Shown: one piece after another, positions 10,454-20,347 of the stretch
How the letters are laid out: the number at the start of each line of letters is the position of its first letter
Position numbering within the stretch: the stretch's first letter is position 1
Notes under the pieces: model-generated
Seen by the model: the letters and a program-made list of their open reading frames with translations, nothing else
What the model was told of the DNA's origin: nothing
The model's database searches: none
Source: Duganella qianjiadongensis
Lineage (GTDB): Bacteria > Pseudomonadota > Gammaproteobacteria > Burkholderiales > Burkholderiaceae_D
DNA: 64,000 nt
Reading direction: 5' to 3'
Assembly (NCBI RefSeq): GCF_009857915.1
Contig: NZ_WWCM01000011.1
Location: 115,131 to 179,130 of the forward strand
Position numbers and translations under genes: made by a program

Positions 10454-12783
10454 TATTTACCCTCTCCTGCTTTTTCAACAGTGATAGAACCGAACATGCT
10501 ACCCAGTGCAGCGGTCGATGCGTGCGCAGCGGCCACACGCACGGTGCGTGCTGGCAGTGCTGCGTCGATAGCAGCGACCAGCGTGGCGCTACCGGCACCC
10601 TGGGTCACTTTCACCAGATCGCCTGCAGCCACACCCAGTTGCTGGGCCAGCGCTGCCGACAGATGCGCTTTCGGCGCAGCCGCGTCGGCGGTCTGTTGCA
10701 GCGGCTCGGAGCGGCGCACGATGGCGTCGGCAAAGTAGATCGGTACATCGGCGATACGCTCGGTGCCGCCGTTGCCGATTTGCGCGGCCACCGGTGCAGC
10801 GGCGCTGCGGTTGTTCAGCTTGGCCGACAGGTCGGTCACGCCGGCACCCAGCACTTCGTCGCGGATGGCTTCCGAAGTTTCATACTCGAAGCCCGACAGG
10901 CCGAGGATGTTACCGAGCACGCGCAGCACTTTCCATGCAGGGCGGGTTTCCAGCAGCGGCTTGACGGTGCCGTTGAAGCTCTGTGCGCGGCCTTCGCAGT
11001 TGACGAAGGTGCCCGAGGTTTCGCTGAATGGCGAAACCGGCAGCAGCACGTCGGCGTATTCCATGCCGTGCTTGTACGGCGACATCACCACCACCATGTC
11101 GGCGGCCTGCAGTGCGCTGGCAGCCGCTTGCGGGTTGTGCGCGTCGAACGCTGGTTCGGCGTTGAGCAGCAGGTAAGCTTTTTTCTGTTCGCTGAAAGCG
11201 GGTGCGGAGGCGCCGTTGGCGTTAGCCACGTAAGCACCCACGGTGTTGGCAGCTTCGGTCAGGTAGCCGAACTTGGCGCCCGTCTGCTCGGCGATCCACT
11301 GGGCAGCGGCGTGCAGCGCGCCTGCCTGTGGGTGCTGGGCCGCAGCATTACCGAGGAAGACCCCGCGGTTCAGCGCAGCATCGCCCGACAGCAGCGAAGT
11401 GGCGATCGCCGTGGCAGCAGCATCAGCCTGTACGCCTTCGAAGCCGGCCGGAGCGGCCACGCCTTTGGCGGCAGCGACAGCCACCACCACTTGCGACAGG
11501 GCCGCCAGCCAGTCCGACGGCGCAGCGATCATCTTGTTAGCGACGTTCATCAGCAGGTCGTCGTCGGTGGCGTGCAGGATGGACAGCTTGGCGCCGCCCT
11601 TCACTGCCAGACGCAGACGCGTGGCCAGTTGCGGATGATCTTTACGCAGGAAGGAACCGATCACGAAAGCGCGGTTCAGCTGACCGAATTCGGCGATAGT
11701 CATACCCAGCCATGGGGCTACGCCCTGCAGCGACACGTCGGCATTACGCAGACGGGTGTCCACGCTGTCCGAACCCATGGCGCGGGTCAGCTTCTGCAGC
11801 AGATGCAGTTCTTCCAGCGTCGAGTGCGGCGTCGCCAGCGAGGCCAGCGACTGGGCGCCATGCTCGTGACGGATGTTTTTCAGGCCGTGCGCCACGTATT
11901 CCAGCGCGGTCTGCCAGTCGACTTCTTTCCACTCGTTGCCCTGCTTGAGCATAGGCTGGGTCAGACGGTCGGCGCTGTCCAGACCTTCGTAGGAGAAGCG
12001 GTCTTTATCGGAAATCCAGCATTCGTTGACGGCATCGTTTTCCAGCGGCAGCACGCGCTTGACCTTGCCGGCTTTAACCTGAACGATCAGATTGGCGCCC
12101 AGGCCATCGTGTGGCGACACGGATTTGCGACGCGACAGTTCCCACGAACGGGCGCTGTAACGGAATGGCTTGGAGGTCAGTGCACCCACCGGGCACAGGT
12201 CGATCATATTGCCCGACATTTCCGAGGTCACGGTCTGACCGACGAAAGCGGTAATTTCGGAATGTTCGCCGCGGCCTATCATGCCCAGTTCCATCACGCC
12301 GGCCACTTCCTGACCGAAACGTACGCAACGGGTGCACTGGATGCAGCGCGACATTTCCTGCATGGAGACCAGCGGGCCGCCATCTTTCGGCGCTACCACG
12401 CGCTTATCTTCTTCGTAGCGCGAAGTGGTCTTGCCGTAACCGACGGCCAGATCCTGCAGCTGGCATTCGCCGCCCTGATCGCAGATCGGGCAGTCCAGCG
12501 GGTGGTTAATCAGCAGGAACTCCATCACCGACTTCTGAGCCTGTACGGCCTTGTCGGAAGACGAGCGCACTACCATGCCGGCAGCCACAGGCGTGGCGCA
12601 GGCTGGCAGAGGCTTAGGCGCCTTCTCTACTTCGACGAGGCACATACGGCAGTTCGCAGCGATCGACAATTTCTTGTGATAGCAGAAGTGCGGAATGTAG
12701 GTTCCCAGTTTGTTGGCGGCGTCCATCACCATGCTACCAGCAGGGACTTCGACTTTTTTGCCGTCTATTTCGATTTCAACCAT
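10453..12783 (-). CDS. nuoG: NADH-quinone oxidoreductase subunit G
   Basis: NuoG is the large iron-sulfur subunit of the NADH-oxidising arm. The 776-aa protein begins with a [2Fe-2S] ferredoxin domain (Cys residues around residues 34-64, including CRMCLVEVE). A His-Cys loop for cluster N5 and the [14 protein letters not shown] segment follow, then [10 protein letters not shown] for a [4Fe-4S] cluster. The rest is the molybdopterin oxidoreductase-like domain, which has lost its cofactor in complex I; here it is rich in Ala and more variable. It is 22 bases downstream of nuoF. Confidence 0.97.
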   Translation of the reverse strand: MVEIEIDGKKVEVPAGSMVMDAANKLGTYIPHFCYHKKLSIAANCRMCLVEVEKAPKPLPACATPVAAGMVVRSSSDKAVQAQKSVMEFLLINHPLDCPICDQGGECQLQDLAVGYGKTTSRYEEDKRVVAPKDGGPLVSMQEMSRCIQCTRCVRFGQEVAGVMELGMIGRGEHSEITAFVGQTVTSEMSGNMIDLCPVGALTSKPFRYSARSWELSRRKSVSPHDGLGANLIVQVKAGKVKRVLPLENDAVNECWISDKDRFSYEGLDSADRLTQPMLKQGNEWKEVDWQTALEYVAHGLKNIRHEHGAQSLASLATPHSTLEELHLLQKLTRAMGSDSVDTRLRNADVSLQGVAPWLGMTIAEFGQLNRAFVIGSFLRKDHPQLATRLRLAVKGGAKLSILHATDDDLLMNVANKMIAAPSDWLAALSQVVVAVAAAKGVAAPAGFEGVQADAAATAIATSLLSGDAALNRGVFLGNAAAQHPQAGALHAAAQWIAEQTGAKFGYLTEAANTVGAYVANANGASAPAFSEQKKAYLLLNAEPAFDAHNPQAAASALQAADMVVVMSPYKHGMEYADVLLPVSPFSETSGTFVNCEGRAQSFNGTVKPLLETRPAWKVLRVLGNILGLSGFEYETSEAIRDEVLGAGVTDLSAKLNNRSAAAPVAAQIGNGGTERIADVPIYFADAIVRRSEPLQQTADAAAPKAHLSAALAQQLGVAAGDLVKVTQGAGSATLVAAIDAALPARTVRVAAAHASTAALGSMFGSITVEKAGEGK

Positions 12784-12805
12784 GGTGATCGTTACCTGAC
12801 GCAGC

Positions 12806-14101
12806 TTAAATGTAAGCGGGCACTAAGCAGCGCTTGTGCTCGACGTGATATTCAAATTCTTCGCGGAATTGCTTGATGAACGCGCGCATAGGCATTGCTG
12901 CCGCATCACCCAGCGCGCAGATAGTGCGGCCCTGAATGTTGTCGCAGATCGAGTTCAGCACATCCAGATCCGAAGGACGACCCTGACCGTTTTCGATCCG
13001 GTGGATCATGCGGTACATCCAGCCCGTACCTTCACGGCATGGGGTGCACTGACCGCACGATTCTTCGAAGTAGAAATAAGCCAGACGTTCCATCGCCTTG
13101 ACCATGCAACGCGTTTCGTCCATGACGATGACGGCGCCCGATCCCAGCATCGAACCCGCTTTGGAGATCGAATCGTAATCGAGGTCGGTGTTCATCATCA
13201 CTTCGCCGCGGATCACCGGAGCGGACGAACCGCCGGGGATCACGGCCTTGATCTTTTTACCGCCGCGCATACCGCCTGCCAGTTCCAGCAGTTTGGCAAA
13301 CGGCGTACCCAGTGGTACTTCGTAGTTGCCCGGCAGCTCAACGTCGCCCGAGATCGAGAAGATCTTGGAACCGCCGTTGTTCGGACGCCCCATGCCCAGA
13401 TATTTTTCCGGCCCCATATTCAGGATGAACGGAACAGCGGCAAAGGTCTCGGTGTTGTTAATCGTCGTCGGCTTGCCATACAGGCCGAACGAGGCAGGGA
13501 AAGGCGGCTTGAAGCGCGGCTGGCCTTTTTTGCCTTCCAGCGATTCCAGCAGCGCGGTTTCTTCGCCGCAGATGTAAGCGCCATAACCATGGTGGGCGTG
13601 CAGCTGGAAGCTGAAATCGCTGCCCATGATCTTGTCGCCCAGGAAGCCGGCCGCACGGGCCTCTTCCAGTGCATCTTCGAACAGGCTGTACACCTCGAAA
13701 ATTTCACCGTGGATGTAGTTGTAGCCCACCGTGATGCCCATGGCGTAAGCGCCGATGGCCATGCCTTCGATCAGTGCATGGGGGTTGTAGCGCAGAATGT
13801 CGCGGTCTTTGAAGGTGCCCGGTTCGCCTTCGTCCGAGTTGCAGACGAGGTATTTCTGGCCGGGGAACTGGCGTGGCATGAAGCTCCACTTCAGGCCGGT
13901 CGGGAAGCCTGCACCACCACGGCCGCGCAGCGACGACGCTTTCAGGTCGGCGATGATCTGCTCGGGGGTGATTTTCTCTTCCAGAATGCGGCGCAGCGCG
14001 CTGTAACCACCGCGCTTGACGTAGTCTTCCAGATGCCAGTTCTTGCCGTCCAGGCCGGCCAGAATCACAGGATCGATGTGACGGTTATGCAGGGAGGTCA
14101 T
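12806..14101 (-). CDS. nuoF: NADH-quinone oxidoreductase subunit F
   Basis: NuoF binds NADH and FMN and carries [4Fe-4S] cluster N3. The 431-aa protein shows the FMN/NADH glycine-rich segment [17 protein letters not shown] near residues 58-74 and the [15 protein letters not shown] loop. The cluster ligands are in [15 protein letters not shown], with a fourth Cys in [18 protein letters not shown]. The start overlaps the nuoE stop by four bases (ATGA). Confidence 0.98.
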   Translation of the reverse strand: MTSLHNRHIDPVILAGLDGKNWHLEDYVKRGGYSALRRILEEKITPEQIIADLKASSLRGRGGAGFPTGLKWSFMPRQFPGQKYLVCNSDEGEPGTFKDRDILRYNPHALIEGMAIGAYAMGITVGYNYIHGEIFEVYSLFEDALEEARAAGFLGDKIMGSDFSFQLHAHHGYGAYICGEETALLESLEGKKGQPRFKPPFPASFGLYGKPTTINNTETFAAVPFILNMGPEKYLGMGRPNNGGSKIFSISGDVELPGNYEVPLGTPFAKLLELAGGMRGGKKIKAVIPGGSSAPVIRGEVMMNTDLDYDSISKAGSMLGSGAVIVMDETRCMVKAMERLAYFYFEESCGQCTPCREGTGWMYRMIHRIENGQGRPSDLDVLNSICDNIQGRTICALGDAAAMPMRAFIKQFREEFEYHVEHKRCLVPAYI

Positions 14102-14577
14102 TTCTTCAGCTCCTCCACCAGTGCGTCGATTTTTTCATTGCTCATTTTGCTGCACATGCGGTGGTTATTCACCAGCAGCACCGGTGCGTCGCCGCAGGCG
14201 CCCATGCACTCGCCTTCGATCAGCGTGAATTCGCCGTCTTCGGTGGTGCCACGGTAGTCGATGCCCAGCTTGTCCTTCAGGTGTTCGCCAGCGCGCACCC
14301 CGCCCGACAGAGCGCAAGGCAGGTTGGTGCACACGGTGATCTTGTGCTTGCCGACCGGCTTGAGGTTGTACATATTGTAGAAAGTGGCCACTTCCTGCAC
14401 GGCGATGGCCGGCATGCGGATGTAGTCAGCCAGTTCCTGCATGACTTCCGGCGAGACCCAGCCCAGTTCCACTTGCGCGTGGGCCAGCGCAGCCATCACG
14501 GCCGATTGACGCTGATCGTCTGGATATTTGGCCAGCTCGCGGTCGATTTTTTTATAACACTGCTCAGATAACAACAT
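14098..14577 (-). CDS. nuoE: NADH-quinone oxidoreductase subunit E
   Basis: NuoE is the 24-kDa thioredoxin-fold subunit with [2Fe-2S] cluster N1a, next to NuoF. The 159-aa protein has the ligand pairs in CTNLPCAL and in [16 protein letters not shown] chose the ATG at 14577 ([19 protein letters not shown]), which gives the normal family N-terminus; in-frame codons further upstream reach into the end of nuoD. Nineteen bases separate it from nuoD, and it overlaps nuoF by four bases. Confidence 0.97.
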   Translation of the reverse strand: MLLSEQCYKKIDRELAKYPDDQRQSAVMAALAHAQVELGWVSPEVMQELADYIRMPAIAVQEVATFYNMYNLKPVGKHKITVCTNLPCALSGGVRAGEHLKDKLGIDYRGTTEDGEFTLIEGECMGACGDAPVLLVNNHRMCSKMSNEKIDALVEELKK

Positions 14578-14596
14578 ACTTTTCTGCCTCTCGGAC

Positions 14597-15850
14597 TTAG
14601 CGGTCAATACTGCCGAACACGATATCTTGCGTACCAATGATGGTCACGGCGTCGGCGATCATGTGGCCACGCGCCATTTCATCGAGCGACTGCAAGTGCG
14701 CGTAGTCAGGTGCGCGCAGCTTCATACGGTACGGCTTGTTGGCGCCATCGGAAACCAGATAGATGCCGAATTCGCCCTTCGGATGTTCCACTGCGCTGTA
14801 CACCTCGCCCGGCGGCACGTGGAAGCCTTCGGTGAACAGTTTGAAGTGGTGAATCAGCGATTCCATATTGGTCTTCATGTCGACGCGGCCCGGAGGCGCA
14901 ACCTTGCGGTTGTCGGTCATGACAGGACCCGGATTGTTGCGCAGCCATTCCACGCACTGTTTGATGATGCGGTTGGACTGGCGCAGTTCTTCCACGCGGA
15001 CCAGATAGCGGTCGTAGCAATCGCCGTTGGTGCCGACCGGAATATCGAAGTCCATCAGATCGTAGACTTCGTAAGGCTGGTGCTTGCGCAAGTCCCAGGC
15101 CACGCCCGAACCGCGCAGCATGGCGCCGGTGAAGCCCATGGCTTTCGCATCTTCCGGCGAGACCACGCCGATGCCGACGGTACGCTGTTTCCAGATACGG
15201 TTGTCGGTCAGCAGGGTTTCGTATTCGTCGACATAGGTCGGGAAACGGCGGGTGAAGTCTTCGATGAAGTCCAGCAGCGAACCCTGACGGTTTTCGTTCA
15301 GTTTGCTGATGGCCTTGGCCGAACGGATGATGGACGGACGGTGCTGCGGCATCGCATCGGGCAGGTCGCGGTAGACACCGCCCGGACGGTAGTAGGCTGC
15401 GTGCATACGGGCGCCGGACACGGCTTCGTAGCAGTCGAACAGGTCTTCACGGTCGCGGAAGCAGTACAGGAACGGACCCATGGCACCGACGTCCAGCGCG
15501 TGCGCGCCCAGCCACATCAGGTGATTCAGGATACGGGTGATTTCATCGAACATCACGCGGATGTACTGGGCGCGCAGCGGTACTTCCACGCCCAGCAGTT
15601 TTTCGATGGCCATCACGTAGGCGTGCTCGTTGCACATCATCGACACGTAGTCCAGACGGTCCATGTAAGGCACGGACTGCAGGAAGGTCTTCTGCTCGGC
15701 CAGCTTCTCGGTACCACGGTGCAGCAGACCGATGTGCGGATCGGCGCGCTGGATCACTTCGCCGTCCAGTTCCAGCACCAGACGCAGCACGCCGTGCGCT
15801 GCCGGGTGCTGCGGGCCAAAGTTCAGGGTGTAATTTTTAATCTCTGCCAT
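14597..15850 (-). CDS. nuoD: NADH-quinone oxidoreductase subunit D
   Basis: NuoD is the 49-kDa subunit, related to the large subunit of NiFe hydrogenases, that forms the quinone headgroup site with NuoB. The 417-aa protein begins [20 protein letters not shown]; the HPAAHG loop carries the conserved His of the quinone pocket. [16 protein letters not shown] and [11 protein letters not shown] are also present. The hydrogenase Ni-binding cysteines are absent, as expected. It starts three bases after the nuoC stop. Confidence 0.98.
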   Translation of the reverse strand: MAEIKNYTLNFGPQHPAAHGVLRLVLELDGEVIQRADPHIGLLHRGTEKLAEQKTFLQSVPYMDRLDYVSMMCNEHAYVMAIEKLLGVEVPLRAQYIRVMFDEITRILNHLMWLGAHALDVGAMGPFLYCFRDREDLFDCYEAVSGARMHAAYYRPGGVYRDLPDAMPQHRPSIIRSAKAISKLNENRQGSLLDFIEDFTRRFPTYVDEYETLLTDNRIWKQRTVGIGVVSPEDAKAMGFTGAMLRGSGVAWDLRKHQPYEVYDLMDFDIPVGTNGDCYDRYLVRVEELRQSNRIIKQCVEWLRNNPGPVMTDNRKVAPPGRVDMKTNMESLIHHFKLFTEGFHVPPGEVYSAVEHPKGEFGIYLVSDGANKPYRMKLRAPDYAHLQSLDEMARGHMIADAVTIIGTQDIVFGSIDR

Positions 15851-15853
15851 GTG

Positions 15854-16444
15854 TCACTTCCCGTAATTTTCTTCGCGGATCACGCGTGGCACGTTTTCAC
15901 GTGGCTCGATGGTGACCGGCTGGTAGATCACGCGCTTCTGTTCCGGGTCGTAGCGCATTTCGACGTAGCCCGATACCGGGAAGTCTTTGCGGAACGGGTG
16001 GCCGATGAAGCCGTAGTCGGTCAGGATGCGGCGCAGGTCGTTGTGGCCTTCGAACAGGATGCCCATGACGTCGAACGCTTCGCGCTCGTACCAGTTGGCA
16101 GCACGCCACAGCGGCACGATGGAGGCCAGCACGGGCATATCGTCGTCCGCTGCGAACACGCGCACGCGCACGCGCCAGTTGTGCTGGACGGACAGCAGAT
16201 GGGTCACGGCTGCGAAACGCAGGCCATCCCAGGCGCCATCGCCATAAGTCGAGTAGTCCACGCCGCACAGGTCGATCATGGTGTCGAAAGCCAGCGCCGG
16301 ATTGTCGCGCAGGGTCTGCATCACGCCGTAGTAGTCGGCCGCAGCCACCACCAGCGTGATTTCACCGAGTGCAACGGTAGTAGTAACGCGATCGCCCAGG
16401 GCAGTGCCGAGGGCGTTTTGCAGTTGTTCTAAATGTGTAGTCAT
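15854..16444 (-). CDS. nuoC: NADH-quinone oxidoreductase subunit C
   Basis: NuoC is the 30-kDa peripheral-arm subunit of complex I, without cofactors. The 196-aa protein carries the signature region [19 protein letters not shown] followed by [20 protein letters not shown], which is diagnostic for the family. NuoC and NuoD are separate genes here, unlike the fused nuoCD of Escherichia coli. It is 17 bases downstream of nuoB. Confidence 0.98.
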   Translation of the reverse strand: MTTHLEQLQNALGTALGDRVTTTVALGEITLVVAAADYYGVMQTLRDNPALAFDTMIDLCGVDYSTYGDGAWDGLRFAAVTHLLSVQHNWRVRVRVFAADDDMPVLASIVPLWRAANWYEREAFDVMGILFEGHNDLRRILTDYGFIGHPFRKDFPVSGYVEMRYDPEQKRVIYQPVTIEPRENVPRVIREENYGK

Positions 16445-16461
16445 ATTCTGAAACGACCCCG

Positions 16462-16938
16462 TTAGCGTGCGATCGTATTGGTACGCTTGATCTTGTTCTG
16501 CAACTGCATGATGCCGTACAGCAGAGCCTCAGCCGTTGGCGGGCAGCCCGGCACATAGACGTCTACCGGCACGATGCGGTCGCAACCGCGCACCACGGAG
16601 TAGGAGTAGTGATAGTAGCCGCCGCCGTTAGCGCAGGAGCCCATCGAGATCACCCAGCGCGGTTCCGGCATCTGGTCGTAGACCTTGCGCAGTGCGGGAG
16701 CCATCTTGTTGCACAGCGTGCCGGCCACGATCATCACGTCGGACTGACGTGGCGAAGGACGGAACACCACGCCGAAGCGGTCCATATCGTAACGGGCCGC
16801 GCCCACGTGCATCATTTCTACCGCACAGCAGGCCAGACCGAACGTCATCGGGAACATGGAACCCGTACGCGCCCAGTTGATCAGCTTGTCGGCCGAGGTG
16901 GTGATGAAACCTTCGTTTAATACGCCTTCAATAGCCAT
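16462..16938 (-). CDS. nuoB: NADH-quinone oxidoreductase subunit B
   Basis: NuoB carries [4Fe-4S] cluster N2, the last in the chain, which reduces quinone. The 158-aa protein has the adjacent cysteines of the unusual CC motif in [12 protein letters not shown]. The other ligands are in [19 protein letters not shown] and [13 protein letters not shown]. It starts three bases after nuoA. Confidence 0.98.
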   Translation of the reverse strand: MAIEGVLNEGFITTSADKLINWARTGSMFPMTFGLACCAVEMMHVGAARYDMDRFGVVFRPSPRQSDVMIVAGTLCNKMAPALRKVYDQMPEPRWVISMGSCANGGGYYHYSYSVVRGCDRIVPVDVYVPGCPPTAEALLYGIMQLQNKIKRTNTIAR

Positions 16939-16941
16939 GGC

Positions 16942-17301
16942 TTATTCCCAATCAAGGGCACCTTTCTTCCAGATATACCAAAAACCGACAACGAATTCAG
17001 CAATGAACACCATCATCGTGACGAAGCCGCTCCAGCCCAGTTCGCGCATGGATACGCCCCACGGGAAGAAGAATGCCGTTTCCAGGTCGAACAAAATAAA
17101 CAGGATTGCGATCAGGTAGTAGCGCACGTCGAACTTCATGCGCGCATCTTCGAACGCTTCGAAACCGCACTCGTAAGGGGAGAGTTTAGCCGCATCGGGA
17201 CGCTTAGGGCCCAGGATGTGACCGAGAACTTGCGGGAGTATGCCTACGCCGAGACCGACGAGGATGAACAACAGGACGGGGAGATAATTTTCGAGGTTCA
17301 C
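16942..17301 (-). CDS. nuoA: NADH-quinone oxidoreductase subunit A
   Basis: NuoA is a three-helix subunit at the junction of the two arms of complex I and is the first gene of the nuo operon. The 119-aa protein holds the conserved loop [25 protein letters not shown] (shortened here to its key residues E-C-G-F and R-M-K-F) and the helix [17 protein letters not shown]. The leader of about 120 bases between nuoA and the tRNA-Leu terminator must hold the promoter; I saw no strong -35/-10 pair there. Confidence 0.97.
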   Translation of the reverse strand: MNLENYLPVLLFILVGLGVGILPQVLGHILGPKRPDAAKLSPYECGFEAFEDARMKFDVRYYLIAILFILFDLETAFFFPWGVSMRELGWSGFVTMMVFIAEFVVGFWYIWKKGALDWE

Positions 17302-17421
17302 GATTGATGAGCTTATGTTGAACGGTCAGTTAAAAGGGCACACTGCGATGTTTTGCGGTGCGCTTAACGTTCGCCCCAATCGTAAAACAACTTAGACCAG
17401 GATCGAACGACACATCCTCGT

Positions 17422-17464
17422 AAAAAAGCCAGCGCAGGGTCACTTCGGTGCTCCTTTTGCTGGC
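17422..17464 (-). terminator. rho-independent terminator of the tRNA-Leu gene
   Basis: On the minus strand GCCAGC (17464-17459) pairs with GCTGGC (17433-17428) and is followed at once by six T residues (17427-17422). A small inner hairpin CAC-CGAA-GTG lies in the loop. It sits 11 bases after the encoded CCA of the tRNA, so it separates tRNA transcription from nuoA downstream. Confidence 0.75.
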
Positions 17465-17474
17465 CTTGAATTTC

Positions 17475-17559
17475 TGGTGCCGACGACGAGACTCGAACTC
17501 GTACAGCTTGCGCCACTACCCCCTCAAGATAGCGTGTCTACCAATTTCACCACGTCGGC
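17475..17559 (-). tRNA. tRNA-Leu (anticodon GAG)
   Basis: The 85-base gene reads GCCGACGTGGTGAAATTGGT at its 5' end. It has a 7-bp acceptor stem (GCCGACG with CGTCGGC), a D-loop with GGTAGACAC, and an anticodon arm with loop TTGAGGG, giving anticodon GAG. It has the long variable arm expected of tRNA-Leu and a T-arm with GTTCGAGTC. The CCA end is encoded (17477-17475). The gene resembles the E. coli tRNA-Leu(GAG) closely. It lies between secG and nuoA, a position known for this tRNA in Burkholderiales. Confidence 0.96.
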
Positions 17560-17753
17560 GTTAGGCCATTATTCTAACGCTTTTTCACAATCTTGTTAAT
17601 GCGAATTGCGTTAAAACAAGACGAAAAACGATAAATATTTGCTGAGATACCTATTGAATTGTTTTTTTCGAGCAGAGAAACCCGCAACTGCCAAAATATT
17701 CAGCAGCCAGCTTATCAGGCTGGCAATGTCACAACTTATATCTTACGTCAGGC

Positions 17754-18158
17754 TTACTTCGGGATCGAAGCAGCCGGGCCGGTAGCAGCCGGTGCTGCTG
17801 GTGCTGCTGCAGGTGCAGCGGCTGGAGCGGTCGGGATGGCAGCCGTGCCGGTCACTGGCGCAGGCGCCGGTGCTGCCGGAGCGGCTTTATCCATCACGCC
17901 GCCGCTGACGGTATCGCCACGCTGGGTCGAGATATACGACAGCGCGAGGGTGGCGCTGAAGAAGATCGCGGCCGCGATGCCGGTCGATTTGGACATGAAG
18001 TTCGAGGAGCCGGTGGCGCCGAACAGGCTGCCCGACGCGCCCGAACCGAAGGCGGCGCCCATGTCAGCACCCTTACCATGCTGCAGCAGCACCAGACCAA
18101 TAATGGCGATGGCCGACAGTACCTGAACTACGATAACCAGATTGAACAAAGTGCTCAT
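17754..18158 (-). CDS. secG: preprotein translocase subunit SecG
   Basis: SecG is the small non-essential subunit of the SecYEG channel in the inner membrane. The 134-aa protein has two membrane segments: LFNLVIVVQVLSAIAIIGLVLL at the N-terminus and ATGIAAAIFFSATLALSYIS near residues 57-77. The conserved LLQHGKGADMGAAFGSGASG loop lies between them. The C-terminal 50 residues are almost only Ala, Pro and Thr, a low-complexity tail common in betaproteobacterial SecG. It follows tpiA by about 100 bases, and the tRNA-Leu gene lies downstream. Confidence 0.96.
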   Translation of the reverse strand: MSTLFNLVIVVQVLSAIAIIGLVLLQHGKGADMGAAFGSGASGSLFGATGSSNFMSKSTGIAAAIFFSATLALSYISTQRGDTVSGGVMDKAAPAAPAPAPVTGTAAIPTAPAAAPAAAPAAPAATGPAASIPK

Positions 18159-18260
18159 GCTATTCCATTCAAAAATAAAAGTGTTTTTACTGCGTATTAC
18201 TGCTTATTACTGCCCTACTGCTTATTCCTGCCCGGGCTTTTCAGGCACCGGCCCTGCTTT

Positions 18261-19007
18261 TTAAACGGCCTGGATAATTCCGAGGAAATCCGCCGCCTTC
18301 AATGCCGCACCGCCGATCAGGCCGCCGTCGATATCGGGCTGCGCCATCAGTTCCTTGGCATTTTCCGGCTTCATGCTGCCGCCATACAGTATCTGCATGC
18401 TGGCTGCCGCTACCGCATCCTTGGCGGCCAGTTGTGCACGCAGCAGCGCGTGCGCTTCCTGCGCAATCTGCGGCGTGGCAGTTTTGCCCGTGCCGATGGC
18501 CCAGACTGGCTCGTAAGCCACCACAATCTTGATCAACTCGCTGTTTTCCAGCACATCGAGCACGGCTTGCAACTGGGCGCCAATCACGGCGGCCGTTGCC
18601 CCGGCTTCGCGCTGTTCCAGCGTTTCGCCTACGCACACCACCGGCGTCAGACCGGCCGCCAGTGCAGCGCGGGTTTTCTGCGCTACCAGTTCATTGCTTT
18701 CATGATGATAAGCGCGACGTTCCGAGTGACCGCACAGCACATAACGGCAGCCGAAGTCCACCAGCATGGCCGCTGCCACTTCTCCCGTGTAAGCACCACT
18801 GGCATGCACGGAGAGGTCTTGCGCTCCCCACGCTAGCGCACTGCCCTCCAGCTGGGTTGCACATTGAGCCAGATAGGGCGCCGGTACGCACACTGCGCAG
18901 TCAGCACCAAAATCGTTCAGACCGGCCAGAATTCCGGACAGCAGTGTGGCGTTGGCGGCACGGTTGCCGTTCATCTTCCAGTTGCCGATGACAAGTTTGC
19001 GTCGCAT
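18261..19007 (-). CDS. tpiA: triosephosphate isomerase
   Basis: TpiA interconverts dihydroxyacetone phosphate and glyceraldehyde 3-phosphate in glycolysis and gluconeogenesis, as a cytosolic dimeric TIM barrel. The 248-aa protein has GNWKMNG near the N-terminus (the catalytic Lys), the electrophilic His in [10 protein letters not shown], and the catalytic Glu in [15 protein letters not shown], which also begins the mobile loop 6. The phosphate-binding [10 protein letters not shown] and GGLIGGAAL segments follow. The gene sits in the conserved run qor-tpiA-secG. Confidence 0.98.
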   Translation of the reverse strand: MRRKLVIGNWKMNGNRAANATLLSGILAGLNDFGADCAVCVPAPYLAQCATQLEGSALAWGAQDLSVHASGAYTGEVAAAMLVDFGCRYVLCGHSERRAYHHESNELVAQKTRAALAAGLTPVVCVGETLEQREAGATAAVIGAQLQAVLDVLENSELIKIVVAYEPVWAIGTGKTATPQIAQEAHALLRAQLAAKDAVAAASMQILYGGSMKPENAKELMAQPDIDGGLIGGAALKAADFLGIIQAV

Positions 19008-19106
19008 AGTAGCCTAAAATTCAATAACCCGTTATTTTAACGCGTTGCCGGAATACCGGTCAAACCGCGGGCTGGCAGCGTGCCGCGATTGCCACACTGA
19101 CATCCC

Positions 19107-20087
19107 CTAGATGACCTGCAGCATGATCTTGCCCACGTGCTGGCTGCTTTCCATCAAAGCGTGCGCCGCGACTGCCTGTTCCAGCGGGAAAACTTCGTAG
19201 ATTACCGGTTGCAACTTACGTGTAACTAACAAAGGCCAGACTTTCTCCAGCAACTGGCGCGCAATCGCTCCTTTGAAGGCTGGCGAACGGGGGCGCAGGG
19301 TCGAACCGCTGATGGTCAGGCGGCGGCGCAGCACCTGCCCCAGATCAACCGTCGCCTTGGAACCACCCAGTGTGGCGATCAGGCCGATACGGCCATCGTC
19401 GGCCAGACAGTCGATTTCGCGCGGCAGATAGTCGCCGCCTACCATATCGAGGATCACGTCCACGCCGCGGCCAGCGGTCAAGCTCTTGACCACGGCGCCG
19501 AAATCTTCGCTGCGGTAGTTGATGCCCCGTTCGGCACCGAGTTTCACGCAGGCCGCCACCTTGTCGTCGCTGCCGGCCGTAGCAAACACGCGGTGCCCCA
19601 GCGCACTGGCCAGCTGGATAGCTGTCACCCCTATGCCGGAACTGCCGCCCTGCACCAGCAGGGTTTCGCCTTGCGCCAGCCGCGCGCGATCCCAGACATT
19701 GCTCCACACGGTGAAATAGTTTTCGGGGATGGTGGCCGCTTCCAGCATGCTCCAGCCCTTGGGCACAGGCAGCACCTGTTCGATAGGCGCCACCACGTAT
19801 TCGGCATAGCCGCCGCCCTGCACCAGCGCGCACACGGCATCGCCGATATCGAAAGTGGTGTAGTCCAGATCGCCGTCAACGATCTCCCCTGCCACTTCCA
19901 GCCCCGGTAAATCGGAAGCGCCGGCAGGCGGGTTGTACAGCCCTTTGCGCTGCAGCACGTCGGGACGGTTGATGCCTGCGGCATGCACCTTGATCAGTAC
20001 TTCGCCCGCACCGGCCACCGGCATAGGCCGCTCGCATAGCTGCAACATCTCGGCAGCACCGGGCTGAATTATCTGTATCGCGCGCAT
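19107..20087 (-). CDS. NAD(P)H-quinone oxidoreductase, zinc-free MDR family (PIG3/Qor type)
   Basis: The 326-aa protein belongs to the medium-chain dehydrogenase/reductase superfamily, quinone oxidoreductase branch, which reduces quinones with NADPH in the cytosol and lacks catalytic zinc. It has GINRPDVLQRKG near the N-terminus, typical of the PIG3-like group. The nucleotide-binding loop VQGGSSGIGVTAIQLA starts the Rossmann domain near residue 145. I chose the ATG at 20087 (MRAIQIIQPG), preceded by an AGGAGAGG ribosome-binding site; an in-frame ATG six codons upstream is possible. The gene usually lies directly after pnp in related genomes. Here the next gene upstream is a divergent TonB receptor instead. 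Confidence 0.9.
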   Translation of the reverse strand: MRAIQIIQPGAAEMLQLCERPMPVAGAGEVLIKVHAAGINRPDVLQRKGLYNPPAGASDLPGLEVAGEIVDGDLDYTTFDIGDAVCALVQGGGYAEYVVAPIEQVLPVPKGWSMLEAATIPENYFTVWSNVWDRARLAQGETLLVQGGSSGIGVTAIQLASALGHRVFATAGSDDKVAACVKLGAERGINYRSEDFGAVVKSLTAGRGVDVILDMVGGDYLPREIDCLADDGRIGLIATLGGSKATVDLGQVLRRRLTISGSTLRPRSPAFKGAIARQLLEKVWPLLVTRKLQPVIYEVFPLEQAVAAHALMESSQHVGKIMLQVI

Positions 20088-20179
20088 GGCACCCTCTCCT
20101 ATCAAGCTTGGTCAAACGGCAATTGTACGCCAGTGCGCGCAAGCCTGCCCTGAGCAGCAGCCAAGCCAGCCGGGCGTTA

Positions 20180-20261
20180 AATGAGAAAATAGGCGCAAAT
20201 GAGAGTAAAGATGTTAATGAGATCAATTCCTATTTACATTTGAAAATTATCTGCTTATACT
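20180..20261 (+). promoter_or_regulatory. sigma70 promoter with three AATGAGA repeats (Fur-like) for the siderophore receptor
   Basis: A -35 box TTTACA (20233-20238) and a -10 box TATACT (20256-20261) stand 17 bases apart, the ideal spacing. AATGAGA occurs three times at exact 18-base steps (20180, 20198, 20216). The last copy, AATGAGATCAATTCCTATT, is a partial inverted repeat resembling a degenerate 19-bp Fur box and overlaps the -35. The boxes and repeats are seen directly; iron control by Fur is inferred from the receptor downstream. Confidence 0.55.
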
Positions 20262-20347
20262 TTCCGCCAACCTACTTTCCGTCCCACCTTTTTTTAGAGA
20301 CGTCCAAATTGAACAAGCCGCACGCCCAACATCCACAAAGTATCCGC

